Of a stretch of 8,634 nt of DNA, positions 1-5,663 are shown piece after piece. Position numbers and translations under genes: made by a program. The notes under the pieces were generated by a model, which worked only from the letters and a program-made list of their open reading frames with translations, made no database searches and had not been told where the DNA came from. Where the stretch lies: contig JALHEL010000052.1 in the NCBI GenBank assembly GCA_022837205.1, forward strand, positions 1-8,634. Direction: 5' to 3'. How positions within the stretch are numbered: the stretch's first letter is position 1; each line of letters begins with the position of its first letter. Source of the stretch: Leptolinea sp. Its GTDB lineage: Bacteria; Chloroflexota; Anaerolineae; Anaerolineales; Anaerolineaceae.

Positions 1-571
1 CCTGCCATATCGTAAAGCCCAAACTTCCCATCAGCCAAAATTCGATTGCATGCAGTTGATTTCGCGAATCGGCGAGAACCTTCAACAGAGATAGTCCGGC
101 TCCGAAAAGCGCAGAAATAACGCTTCCCGCTAAAATCAATCGTAAGGTCCAACCGCCATAATGGATTTTCCGGGCTGAGACGACCGAAAGGAATAAGCCG
201 GACATTCCCAAACCGATCGCCAATAATTGAACGATCCAAGGATTGGAGTGAAAAAAAACAATTCCGATTGCCGCACCGAACGAGGCACCCTGTGTCACGC
301 CTAACATTCCGGAATCAACCAAAGGATTATTAAACACCGTTTGAAAAAATAAACCGGATGATCCCAATGCCATTCCCAATAACAGACCTAAAATAATACG
401 CGGAATACGCAAATTATAAAAAATGTTCCGTGCGGTAGTATCTTCTTTTAAAGTCGCTGGCGAAAGGAACCCAAGCTCGGGGTAACGGCCGGCAAAAATG
501 GAGAGAAACAAACATAAAATCAAAATTCCCGTCAAAGCGATCAATTTTATCCGTTTGTTTTGTTGCATCAT
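1..571 (-). CDS. FecCD-family ABC transporter permease (partial, C-terminus outside window)
   Basis: Membrane permease subunit of an importer for iron-siderophore, haem or cobalamin. It would work with a periplasmic or lipoprotein binding protein and a FepC/BtuD-like ATPase, neither of which is in the window. I translated the open minus-strand frame: 190 residues are visible of the usual 330-350. Hydrophobic segments lie at about 8-27, 56-74, 93-107, 112-131 and 143-165. Family marks are LRIPR (54-58), the G..FFQTVFNNPLVDSG stretch (73-88), GVTQGASFGA (91-100) and LAGS...SALF (147-156). The start is ATG at 571, with a second ATG directly after it. No strong Shine-Dalgarno is visible. As the first gene of a leftward unit it is divergent from the THEP1-like gene. 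Substrate cannot be decided; the 134-base upstream gap is too short for a cobalamin riboswitch. Family call is firm. Confidence 0.92.
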   Translation of the reverse strand, partial: MMQQNKRIKLIALTGILILCLFLSIFAGRYPELGFLSPATLKEDTTARNIFYNLRIPRIILGLLLGMALGSSGLFFQTVFNNPLVDSGMLGVTQGASFGAAIGIVFFHSNPWIVQLLAIGLGMSGLFLSVVSARKIHYGGWTLRLILAGSVISALFGAGLSLLKVLADSRNQLHAIEFWLMGSLGFTIWQ

Positions 572-637
572 GCCATAACCGATTCTTAAATAATCAATTT
601 ATGAATATTCAAATTATGCCACATTTTCGAAAAGACG

Positions 638-643
638 TATAAT
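638..643 (+). promoter_or_regulatory. Candidate -10 element for the THEP1-like gene
   Basis: A perfect TATAAT lies in the divergent intergenic region, about 62 bases before the ATG at 706. No good -35 hexamer is found at 16-18 bases upstream, so the promoter call rests on the -10 box alone. The 5' leader would be about 55 bases and shows no structure I can recognise. Confidence 0.4.
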
Positions 644-705
644 CAAAATTCAGACGGAAGAATAGAATTCTCTGATAGAGCGAGTCGAGTGGATTTATAA
701 AACTT

Positions 706-1209
706 ATGGCAGATAAAAAAGAAATTCTTATAATAACCGGTTCGCGCGGCGCCGGAAAGACCGCCTATTGCCGGAATGAAGTTCAAAAAGCTCGAGAAAA
801 TTCGCTGATCGTCCGCGGGATTCTCTCACCCGCGATGTTTTTAAACCATAAGAAAATTGCCTTCTATGCACAGAATTTAAAAAATGATGAAAAACGTTTA
901 GCCGGATCCTTGGCTTCATATGCCAATCTCGGAAAACAATTTCACGATTGGACGTTGGATCCCGATGTAATCCGATGGGTCAATGAATTCTTATCCGAAA
1001 AAGAACCGTGCGATCTTTTGGTAATCGATGAATTGGGGCCGCTTGAATTTTCGGATCACGAAGGATATCTTGCGGCATTTGATTGTCTGAAAAATCAAAA
1101 TTATCGGAAAGCCTTAGTCGTCATCCGGCCGGAATGCATCGAGGCGTTTCAGTCTTTTGGGCTTCCTTTTTCAATTATCGAGATCGAGAAAGCGGATACC
1201 GATTCGTGA
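706..1209 (+). CDS. THEP1-like P-loop nucleoside-triphosphatase
   Basis: Small soluble NTPase of 167 residues. Walker A is GSRGAGKT at 12-19. Walker B is LLVIDELGPLE at 104-114, with D108 and E109; the DELGPLE form is the signature of the THEP1 group of nucleoside-triphosphatases, known mainly from structures and in vitro hydrolysis of NTPs with no settled cell role. The RGILSP segment at 37-42 also fits related families. There is no signal peptide or membrane segment, so it should be cytoplasmic. The start ATG has only a weak upstream GGA. The gene is divergent from a FecCD permease, which suggests, but does not prove, a link with metal or cofactor uptake. It could equally be classed with DUF2478-like ATPases near transporters. 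It is followed by a repeat block and then the tRNA promoter, so it appears monocistronic. Confidence 0.8.
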   Translation: MADKKEILIITGSRGAGKTAYCRNEVQKARENSLIVRGILSPAMFLNHKKIAFYAQNLKNDEKRLAGSLASYANLGKQFHDWTLDPDVIRWVNEFLSEKEPCDLLVIDELGPLEFSDHEGYLAAFDCLKNQNYRKALVVIRPECIEAFQSFGLPFSIIEIEKADTDS

Positions 1210-1220
1210 AGATGAACGAA

Positions 1221-1296
1221 ACCTATTTTCCGAACAGGATATTTTGAAATAGCCGCTATCAGGACAATTGCAAATAGCCTTGACACCTATTTTCCG
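1221..1296. repeat. A-B-B-A arrangement of short repeats upstream of the tRNA promoter
   Basis: ACCTATTTTCCG occurs at 1221-1232 and again at 1285-1296. Between them AAATAGCC occurs at 1247-1254 and 1272-1279. CTATTT in the outer copies is complementary to AAATAG in the inner copies, so two small hairpins are possible (1223-1228 with 1247-1252; 1272-1277 with 1287-1292). There is no T-tract, so this is not a plain terminator for the gene ending at 1209. It could be an operator or an RNA-processing site, or chance in AT-rich DNA. Confidence 0.45.
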
Positions 1297-1302
1297 CCTT
1301 CC

Positions 1303-1330
1303 TTGACGGATTGATGGAAACGGTTATAAT
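1303..1330 (+). promoter_or_regulatory. Sigma70-type promoter of the tRNA-Gly/tRNA-Cys unit
   Basis: TTGACG (1303-1308) and a perfect TATAAT (1325-1330) are separated by 16 bases. Transcription would start near 1336-1338, in a CCCG stretch, about 30 bases before the first tRNA. A C/G-rich start region after the -10 box is the kind seen at growth-rate-controlled stable RNA promoters; that control is an inference. It is the best promoter in the window. Confidence 0.85.
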
Positions 1331-1365
1331 AATTCCCGTTGAACGGCTGGTGTAAGGAAGAAATT

Positions 1366-1438
1366 GCGGGCATAGTTCAGTTGGTAGAACACCTCCTTGC
1401 CAAGGAGAAGGTCACGAGTTCGAGTCTCGTTGCCCGCT
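1366..1438 (+). tRNA. tRNA-Gly(GCC)
   Basis: Full cloverleaf: acceptor GCGGGCA (1366-1372) pairs with TGCCCGC (1431-1437); D stem GTTC/GAAC (1375-1378, 1387-1390); anticodon loop TTGCCAA (1397-1403) with GCC at 1399-1401; T stem ACGAG/CTCGT around TTCGAGT. The discriminator base is T1438 and CCA is not encoded. The top pair of the anticodon stem (27-43) is a C-A mismatch. It decodes GGC and GGT codons. It is transcribed with the tRNA-Cys 22 bases downstream. Confidence 0.96.
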
Positions 1439-1460
1439 CTTTTACCGGAAGAAAGATTAC

Positions 1461-1532
1461 GGCGACGTGGCCAAGTGGATAAGGCATGGGTCTGCAAAAC
1501 CCTGACCATCGGTTCAAATCCGATCGTCGCCT
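1461..1532 (+). tRNA. tRNA-Cys(GCA)
   Basis: Full cloverleaf: acceptor GGCGACG (1461-1467) pairs with CGTCGCC (1525-1531); D stem GCC/GGC; anticodon loop CTGCAAA (1492-1498) with GCA at 1494-1496; T stem ATCGG/CCGAT around TTCAAAT. The discriminator is T1532, the expected U73 identity base for cysteine. CCA is not encoded. The 27-43 pair is a T-T mismatch. It is the second and last RNA of the unit. Confidence 0.96.
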
Positions 1533-1553
1533 CAGAGAAATATTACAGCACTT

Positions 1554-1579
1554 AAATCCTCTTAATCGGAGGATTTTTT
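1554..1579 (+). terminator. Intrinsic terminator of the tRNA unit
   Basis: An 8-base stem, AAATCCTC (1554-1561) with GAGGATTT (1569-1576), encloses a 7-base loop and leads into a six-T run (1574-1579), 22 bases after the tRNA-Cys. On the minus strand the stem is followed only by a short TTTAA, so it may also weakly stop the convergent redoxin-CcdA transcript ending at 1643. Confidence 0.85.
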
Positions 1580-1642
1580 ATTCGATGTTCTTTTTCCCGT
1601 TTTTTTGAAGTTCCTCGCGGAAATTATAAAGATGATATAAAT

Positions 1643-2995
1643 TTATTTGGATTTTTTGCGAATCGGCTTTCCTTTTACCGGATCCAATTTTCGGGTATGA
1701 CCGACCCGAATTCCATATCGGGGCAAGATTTTATCCGTGACCAAGTAAATGATTGCCGTGATCAATATCGCAACCCCAAAAACAAGTAATGAACTCGAAA
1801 GATTGTTCATCAAAGCCGGATCAATTAACATCACCAACGAAAGAGATACCATAAGGCATCCGCTGAAAAGCTTTAGAATTTGCCCGTGTGTTTCCTGCAT
1901 TCGGGACGATTTCATCGAGATTACCGTAATGGTGAAAATTACCAATTCATCCAGTTGATAGAGAAACAGATAAAGAATCAATAATGCAATAAAAGTTGCT
2001 TTTGATGCGTGATTTGCGACCAGCAAGTTACTCCAAACCACCGGAAATGCGGCGGTACAGGAGAATTCGACCAACGAAACTCCTAACGCCAGAACAATGG
2101 TCGCTCCGATCATTGCCCAAAGATTTTCACTGTTATTAACAACATTGCGCATTTTTTGATAAATACCCGGCTTTTTTTCGTCGGCAATCGTCAGTGAAAC
2201 CCCTTCTTTGAAAAAGAAATAATCTTTCAGATTAATTAAACCCAATACCAAAGTAATTGCGGCAACAACAATCTGGATCCATTTCAGGTAACTCGCATAA
2301 GTCAACAGTGTGAAGACACCAGTTATGAATAAAGCATAAATCAATGCGGCCACGATAATAAAAACCAAGCCGATGATCGTCATCTTTTTCCGAGAATTCG
2401 TATGGACCAGCATGGCTAAAAGCATCGTTAATACCCATAAGGAACAGGGATTTACGCCATCCACCAATCCGATAATAACTGTGCTGACGAATAAAGTTTC
2501 CTGTGCCAAATCAATCTGTCCGATCAAGGGAATGGTAATTTTGGCGGATAAAGCCTTTTCGGGAGGAATTAATTCCGTTTTTCCGTCAACAATGTCTTGG
2601 GTATCAACCACCCCGTTCTGAATTCCGCTCGAAATAGCCGTCTCGATTTCCTGCTGTTTGATATCATTGAAACCGACCCAATATTGATTTCCGATAAAAG
2701 TAACCGGAACTCCGGAAGGTTCAAACCCGTATTTTTCGGCAAATTTTTCCAGAAGTGTCACGTTTTCCGGATGATACCAGACTTCGTATTCGTGTATCAC
2801 CAGTTGATCGCCATATTTTGCGGTCATCTGTTGCAAAAAAACCTCTTCCTGTGCACAATGAGGGCAGCCTTCTCCCCGAAAAAAATATAAATTAACGATA
2901 TATTGGGTTACGGGACTCTGTGCCAGTCCGGAGAAATTCGGTATCGCAAGAAATATAAAAAGGCTGAGAATAATTGAGAGTAATTTTTTCTTCAT
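1643..2995 (-). CDS. Extracytoplasmic CPHC redoxin fused to a CcdA/DsbD-type membrane domain
   Basis: A 450-residue thiol-disulfide protein. An N-terminal signal peptide or anchor (about 4-25, KKK then a hydrophobic run ending SGLAQS) precedes a thioredoxin-fold domain at about 30-125, with the active site CPHC (C44, C47) and a cis-proline motif GVPVT (P97). A membrane domain follows from about 168: segments near 168-198, 206-232, 237-256, 293-312, 333-360, 376-392 and 402-420. It carries NPCSLW (C184) and EFSCTAAFP (C313), the paired cysteines of CcdA/DsbD transporters that pass electrons from cytoplasmic thioredoxin across the membrane. The fusion thus probably moves electrons through C184/C313 to its own C44/C47. 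The tail is short and basic. The ribosome binding site is weak. It lies 60 bases behind the radical SAM operon, so co-transcription is possible but unproven. Confidence 0.88.
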   Translation of the reverse strand: MKKKLLSIILSLFIFLAIPNFSGLAQSPVTQYIVNLYFFRGEGCPHCAQEEVFLQQMTAKYGDQLVIHEYEVWYHPENVTLLEKFAEKYGFEPSGVPVTFIGNQYWVGFNDIKQQEIETAISSGIQNGVVDTQDIVDGKTELIPPEKALSAKITIPLIGQIDLAQETLFVSTVIIGLVDGVNPCSLWVLTMLLAMLVHTNSRKKMTIIGLVFIIVAALIYALFITGVFTLLTYASYLKWIQIVVAAITLVLGLINLKDYFFFKEGVSLTIADEKKPGIYQKMRNVVNNSENLWAMIGATIVLALGVSLVEFSCTAAFPVVWSNLLVANHASKATFIALLILYLFLYQLDELVIFTITVISMKSSRMQETHGQILKLFSGCLMVSLSLVMLIDPALMNNLSSSLLVFGVAILITAIIYLVTDKILPRYGIRVGHTRKLDPVKGKPIRKKSK

Positions 2996-3035
2996 AGAAG
3001 TCCGGCTTCATACCTTCAAATTTGCCACCGCTACA

Positions 3036-3049
3036 ATTTTACCGTAAAA
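3036..3049 (-). promoter_or_regulatory. Palindrome with possible -10 box before the redoxin-CcdA gene
   Basis: TTTTAC-C-GTAAAA (3037-3049) is a perfect 13-base odd palindrome 41 bases ahead of the ATG at 2995. Read on the minus strand it includes TAAAAT (3041-3036), one mismatch from a -10 box, but no good -35 lies upstream. It could be an operator for a local promoter, or chance. Confidence 0.25.
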
Positions 3050-3055
3050 GGGTTA

Positions 3056-3163
3056 TTAGGGTCTTTTTCTATCCATGATCTGATTCTTACTTTTCAAAAA
3101 CTTTTCAAACCATTTGAATTCCGGAGAACGATTTTGATGAGTTTCGCGAAATTCTTTTTTCAC
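3056..3163 (-). CDS. Putative 35-residue basic protein coupled to the radical SAM gene
   Basis: The GTG start (3163-3161) overlaps the TGA stop of the radical SAM gene as GTGA, a usual form of translational coupling. An in-frame TGA only two codons upstream leaves this GTG as the only workable full-length start. The 35-residue product begins VKKEFRETHQ, contains SPEFKWFEKFLKSK near 13-26 and ends DRKRP before TAA. It is highly charged, with a short amphipathic aromatic/lysine stretch and no cysteine, signal peptide or membrane segment. I recognise no family. The junction matches the coupling style of the two genes before it, which is the main argument that it is translated. It could be a substrate or a small subunit for the system upstream, or a chance ORF. 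Confidence 0.45.
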   Translation of the reverse strand: MKKEFRETHQNRSPEFKWFEKFLKSKNQIMDRKRP

Positions 3164-3729
3164 TTCTCAATAAAATTGATGCCATAAAGTCCGCTTTGAA
3201 TGAGTTCACCTTTCTCCCCGATTAAAAATTCCAAAACCGGTAAATCGCTGAAATCTTCCGCTTGAAATCGGTCGCTGAGCAACCATAATCCTTGATTTCC
3301 CGATGCGCAGAATCGCTCCAAAGCAGGCGGATTGGAATGAATATACGGTCCGTATAAAATCGCATCGATCCATGGCAGGCAACGATTTCGCTTGGGATCA
3401 GACAGTATTTTCTCTTTTTGATATCCGCTGAAAACAAAAACGGAAAGAGTCGTTTCCGCTTTTATCTTTCTTACCAGTTCACATAAAGCCTCAGGTTGTT
3501 GAAATGGTTCACCGCCGCTGATTGTGATACCGTCCACATTTTTCGCGACCAAACGGATTTTTTCGAAAACGGTTTCTACCGGATCCGATCTGCCGCCTTT
3601 CGGATCTTGCAAATCGGGGTTACAGCAACCTTCGCAACCTATCGAACATCCCTGAAACCAAATCACGCAGCGCTTGCCGGGTCCGTTCGCTGAACTTTCG
3701 GGAATAAAATACCGCCACCGGATATTCAT
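3160..3729 (-). CDS. Short radical SAM protein, NrdG/activase-like
   Basis: 189 residues from the ATG at 3729; a TTG just upstream is in frame but the ATG overlaps the stop of the DUF2997 gene as TGATG, so I chose it. Numbering from that ATG: the iron-sulfur motif CSIGCEGC (C28, C32, C35) within WFQGCSIGCEGCCNP, the SAM-binding ISGGEP (70-75), an FSGY segment (100-103), DAILYGPY (122-129) and the ASGNQG motif (142-147). This layout is that of glycyl-radical-enzyme activases such as NrdG, which cleave SAM to make a 5'-deoxyadenosyl radical. No NrdD, PflB or other glycyl radical enzyme is in the window, so the usual partner is absent nearby and the real substrate may be different. It is cytoplasmic and third in a tightly coupled operon after Hsp70 and DUF2997. 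The family is sure, the role is not. Confidence 0.85.
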   Translation of the reverse strand: MNIRWRYFIPESSANGPGKRCVIWFQGCSIGCEGCCNPDLQDPKGGRSDPVETVFEKIRLVAKNVDGITISGGEPFQQPEALCELVRKIKAETTLSVFVFSGYQKEKILSDPKRNRCLPWIDAILYGPYIHSNPPALERFCASGNQGLWLLSDRFQAEDFSDLPVLEFLIGEKGELIQSGLYGINFIEK

Positions 3730-3950
3730 CAAAGTTCTCTTTTCGTTTTTAACCGTAATCGGGATCTATTTTCAACCGGTTTATCTGAATAATATTCATC
3801 GGTATATTCTCGCTTGATGACCTCATTCCCCAAGGCTTCCTCCAGCTGTTTCGTCGTATCCAAACAAGCCTTCCCCGGAATTCCACGAACCTGAAAGGTT
3901 ACTTTCCCCTTCTCATCAATCAATATCTCAATTTCTTCAAGCTGCGCCAT
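3729..3950 (-). CDS. DUF2997 small protein
   Basis: 73 residues. The pattern EIEILIDEKGKVTFQVRGIPGKACLDTTKQLEEALG (about 6-41; shown here only as key parts: IEILID, GKVTF, GKAC with C29, LEEALG) fits DUF2997, a short family known next to DUF1257/Ycf35 and AAA-ATPase genes in cyanobacteria and other bacteria, as I recall it. C29 appears to be its conserved cysteine. After the EYTDEYY end of the core there is a basic tail of about 18 residues (56-73). No function is established. A strong GGAG (3959-3956), five bases before the ATG, shares its first base with the TAG stop of the Hsp70 gene, so the two are translated from one transcript. Its stop overlaps the radical SAM start. Confidence 0.75.
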   Translation of the reverse strand: MAQLEEIEILIDEKGKVTFQVRGIPGKACLDTTKQLEEALGNEVIKREYTDEYYSDKPVENRSRLRLKTKREL

Positions 3951-3955
3951 TTATG

Positions 3956-3959
3956 CTCC
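3956..3959 (-). promoter_or_regulatory. Ribosome binding site of the DUF2997 gene overlapping the Hsp70 stop
   Basis: The minus-strand sequence TAGGAG joins the Hsp70 stop codon TAG to the GGAG Shine-Dalgarno, five bases before the ATG at 3950. It fixes the DUF2997 start and ties the two genes into one operon. Confidence 0.8.
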
Positions 3960-5527
3960 TAATTTAAACGAATGACCGGATAATCTTCGAAAAGACGTAA
4001 GCCGGATGATAAATCATAAACGGTTATCAATAACATTTTATTGCGGTCGACTTTAAATTCCGCTTTGAATCTGGCAATCCCTTTTTCCGCGGGAGGATCC
4101 GCATGCAGGAATAGCGGGGCATGTTCATTGAGCCAAAAAGTATCCTCTCCCTCTTTCTCGGTATCCACTCGGGAAAAAAGTCTGATCGCGCCCTCTTCGT
4201 CGAAAAATATTTCTGTTTGCGCTTCCGGTTGAAAAGCGGGTTGGCTGATTTCATAGATTGCCAAACCAAAAAGGGATTGATTTTGTCGGGACGCCTTAAT
4301 TTTCAGAGTGGTAACCGGTTCATCGGAAGGATAAGGGGTACCGGGTTGAATAATCGTATGAAAACGGAACTCACCGGTTTTGCCGTCTCGAATCCGAACC
4401 GCATATTGATGCCGGACAAAATCCAAAACTCCGAAACCATCGATCAAATTTATCGCACCTTTGGCGACAGCAGTCATCGGGTCACCGTTTAAGACTAAGG
4501 CTTTACGGAGAACTTTTTCCAATTCGGAACGGATCGCAGGAATCATACTGCCTCCGCCGACCGGAATTACCGCGGTGATAGCAGAGGCATCGATGCCGTG
4601 ATCGGCTGCCTGTAACAACGCATCCCGAACTACGGCGTCAACTGATTGAAACAATCCCCTTTTCCTTAACAAGGTTTCAAGATCTTCCCGAGACTGCCGC
4701 AAAGTAAATTTTCGATGATCCGTTAGGATTAATGACAGATCCGCTTCTTCGAAAAAGGACAGTCGCTCTTTCAATTGCTCGCACGCCGCCAAAATAATTC
4801 GTCCGTCCCGATGAATCACCGGATCGGAAAAATCTCTTCGATTCTGCATCAGCGCTTCTTCAAATATCCAACGGTCTACCGTTGATCCTCCAATGGAACA
4901 ACCGGATTTCCCGATCACCTGAAAAGATTCCGGCAGAAAACCTTCCCGCCCATTCGGTTCATGTAAGAGAACGACGGTAGCCTGCATGGTGCTGCCCCCG
5001 AAATCAAAGAACAAAGCAGGTTCACCCGGATGCATTTTTAAGCCATATCCGGCAGCCGCCGAAACCGCTTCATCCACGATCCGGACTTTCCGGAAGCCAT
5101 CGATCGTAAAACAGGAAATCAGCCAATTCGCATAATATTCGAAGGATTCCACCGGTACGGAAAAAACCAGTTCATCGGCATGTACGGCAAAGCGTTCCTC
5201 CGTTTCACGGATAAGATTCGAAAGAAACTCTTCTGCAGCTTGTTTTGCGCTGATTTTCTCGCCGTTCACTCGGATATGATAGGGGCTGTTCATGCCGATA
5301 TAGCGTTTCATCCAGCGAAACGTATTATAAGAATTTTCTTTTCCCTCTCGGATAACCTGACTTCCTATGAGAGTTTGCCCGTCCCCATAATGGATCATGG
5401 AAGGAATCAAAACACTTCCGGGCTCACTGATACCCGGCAAATCAATACACTGCGCCTCCCGAGAAGAACTTTCTCGGAAAGCAAGAACTGTATTGGTATT
5501 ACCGAAATCAATGGCGAATGTCTTCAT
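3959..5527 (-). CDS. Hsp70-family protein with shortened substrate-binding region
   Basis: 522 residues against about 610-640 for DnaK. The actin/Hsp70 ATPase domain covers about 1-365: phosphate-1 loop IDFGNTNT (6-13), the lysine matching DnaK K70 at K74 in RWMKRYIG, FSVP (122-125), connect-1 DEAVSAAAGYG (152-162), phosphate-2 FFDFGGST (173-180), GGSTVDRW (213-220) and the adenosine motif VGGGSMIP (323-330). From about 370 to 522 a beta-rich region resembles the beta part of the peptide-binding domain; the alpha-helical lid and acidic C-terminal tail of DnaK are missing. It has no signal peptide. It heads the DUF2997/radical SAM operon, so it is more likely a dedicated chaperone or ATP-driven partner of that system than general DnaK. 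No GrpE or DnaJ gene is nearby. The Shine-Dalgarno is weak. Confidence 0.9.
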   Translation of the reverse strand: MKTFAIDFGNTNTVLAFRESSSREAQCIDLPGISEPGSVLIPSMIHYGDGQTLIGSQVIREGKENSYNTFRWMKRYIGMNSPYHIRVNGEKISAKQAAEEFLSNLIRETEERFAVHADELVFSVPVESFEYYANWLISCFTIDGFRKVRIVDEAVSAAAGYGLKMHPGEPALFFDFGGSTMQATVVLLHEPNGREGFLPESFQVIGKSGCSIGGSTVDRWIFEEALMQNRRDFSDPVIHRDGRIILAACEQLKERLSFFEEADLSLILTDHRKFTLRQSREDLETLLRKRGLFQSVDAVVRDALLQAADHGIDASAITAVIPVGGGSMIPAIRSELEKVLRKALVLNGDPMTAVAKGAINLIDGFGVLDFVRHQYAVRIRDGKTGEFRFHTIIQPGTPYPSDEPVTTLKIKASRQNQSLFGLAIYEISQPAFQPEAQTEIFFDEEGAIRLFSRVDTEKEGEDTFWLNEHAPLFLHADPPAEKGIARFKAEFKVDRNKMLLITVYDLSSGLRLFEDYPVIRLN

Positions 5528-5592
5528 TCGTTAAACAATCTTTTCTGCTTCTTTGAATTCAGTCGCTTTTGCCTTATCCCCTGCCAACCTAA

Positions 5593-5601
5593 TGATAAAA
5601 T
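5593..5601 (+). promoter_or_regulatory. Candidate extended -10 promoter for galK
   Basis: TGATAAAAT fits the extended -10 form TGnTATAAT with one mismatch. The -35 region 16-18 bases upstream is poor, as is usual for extended -10 promoters. The start point would be near 5608, giving a leader of about 55 bases. Confidence 0.4.
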
Positions 5602-5623
5602 AAATCGATCAAAGGAAAACGAA

Positions 5624-5641
5624 TTGATTATTTTTTATCAA
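5624..5641. promoter_or_regulatory. TTGAT/ATCAA inverted repeat, possible galK operator
   Basis: TTGAT (5624-5628) and ATCAA (5637-5641) flank an 8-base AT-rich centre. A third half-site ATCAA lies at 5608-5612. They sit just downstream of the candidate galK promoter, where repressor sites are common. The regulator is unknown and the AT-rich context makes chance possible. Confidence 0.3.
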
Positions 5642-5663
5642 AGCTGCCGAAAGGATCATTGCC

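Noticed and set aside
572..705. Possible cobalamin riboswitch ahead of the FecCD gene
   Set aside because: The gap is 134 bases, shorter than a full cobalamin riboswitch, and I see no B12-box-like element.
1210..1300. Intrinsic terminator for the THEP1-like gene
   Set aside because: Small hairpins are possible but none is followed by a T-tract.
1324..1509. Minus-strand ORF of 61 codons with NETRTRDLLLG-like text
   Set aside because: It is the antisense reading of the two tRNA genes, a classic false protein.
2232..2890. Several short ORFs in other frames over the redoxin-CcdA gene
   Set aside because: They are shadows of a long gene with clear signal peptide, CPHC and NPC motifs.
3160..3729. 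Naming the radical SAM gene nrdG
   Set aside because: No nrdD is nearby and the operon partners are unusual, so the symbol is not justified.
4121..4492. Plus-strand ORF of 123 codons
   Set aside because: Antisense to the Hsp70 coding sequence, with no recognisable motif.
3959..5527. Naming the Hsp70 gene dnaK
   Set aside because: The lid and acidic tail are missing, and grpE and dnaJ are not adjacent.
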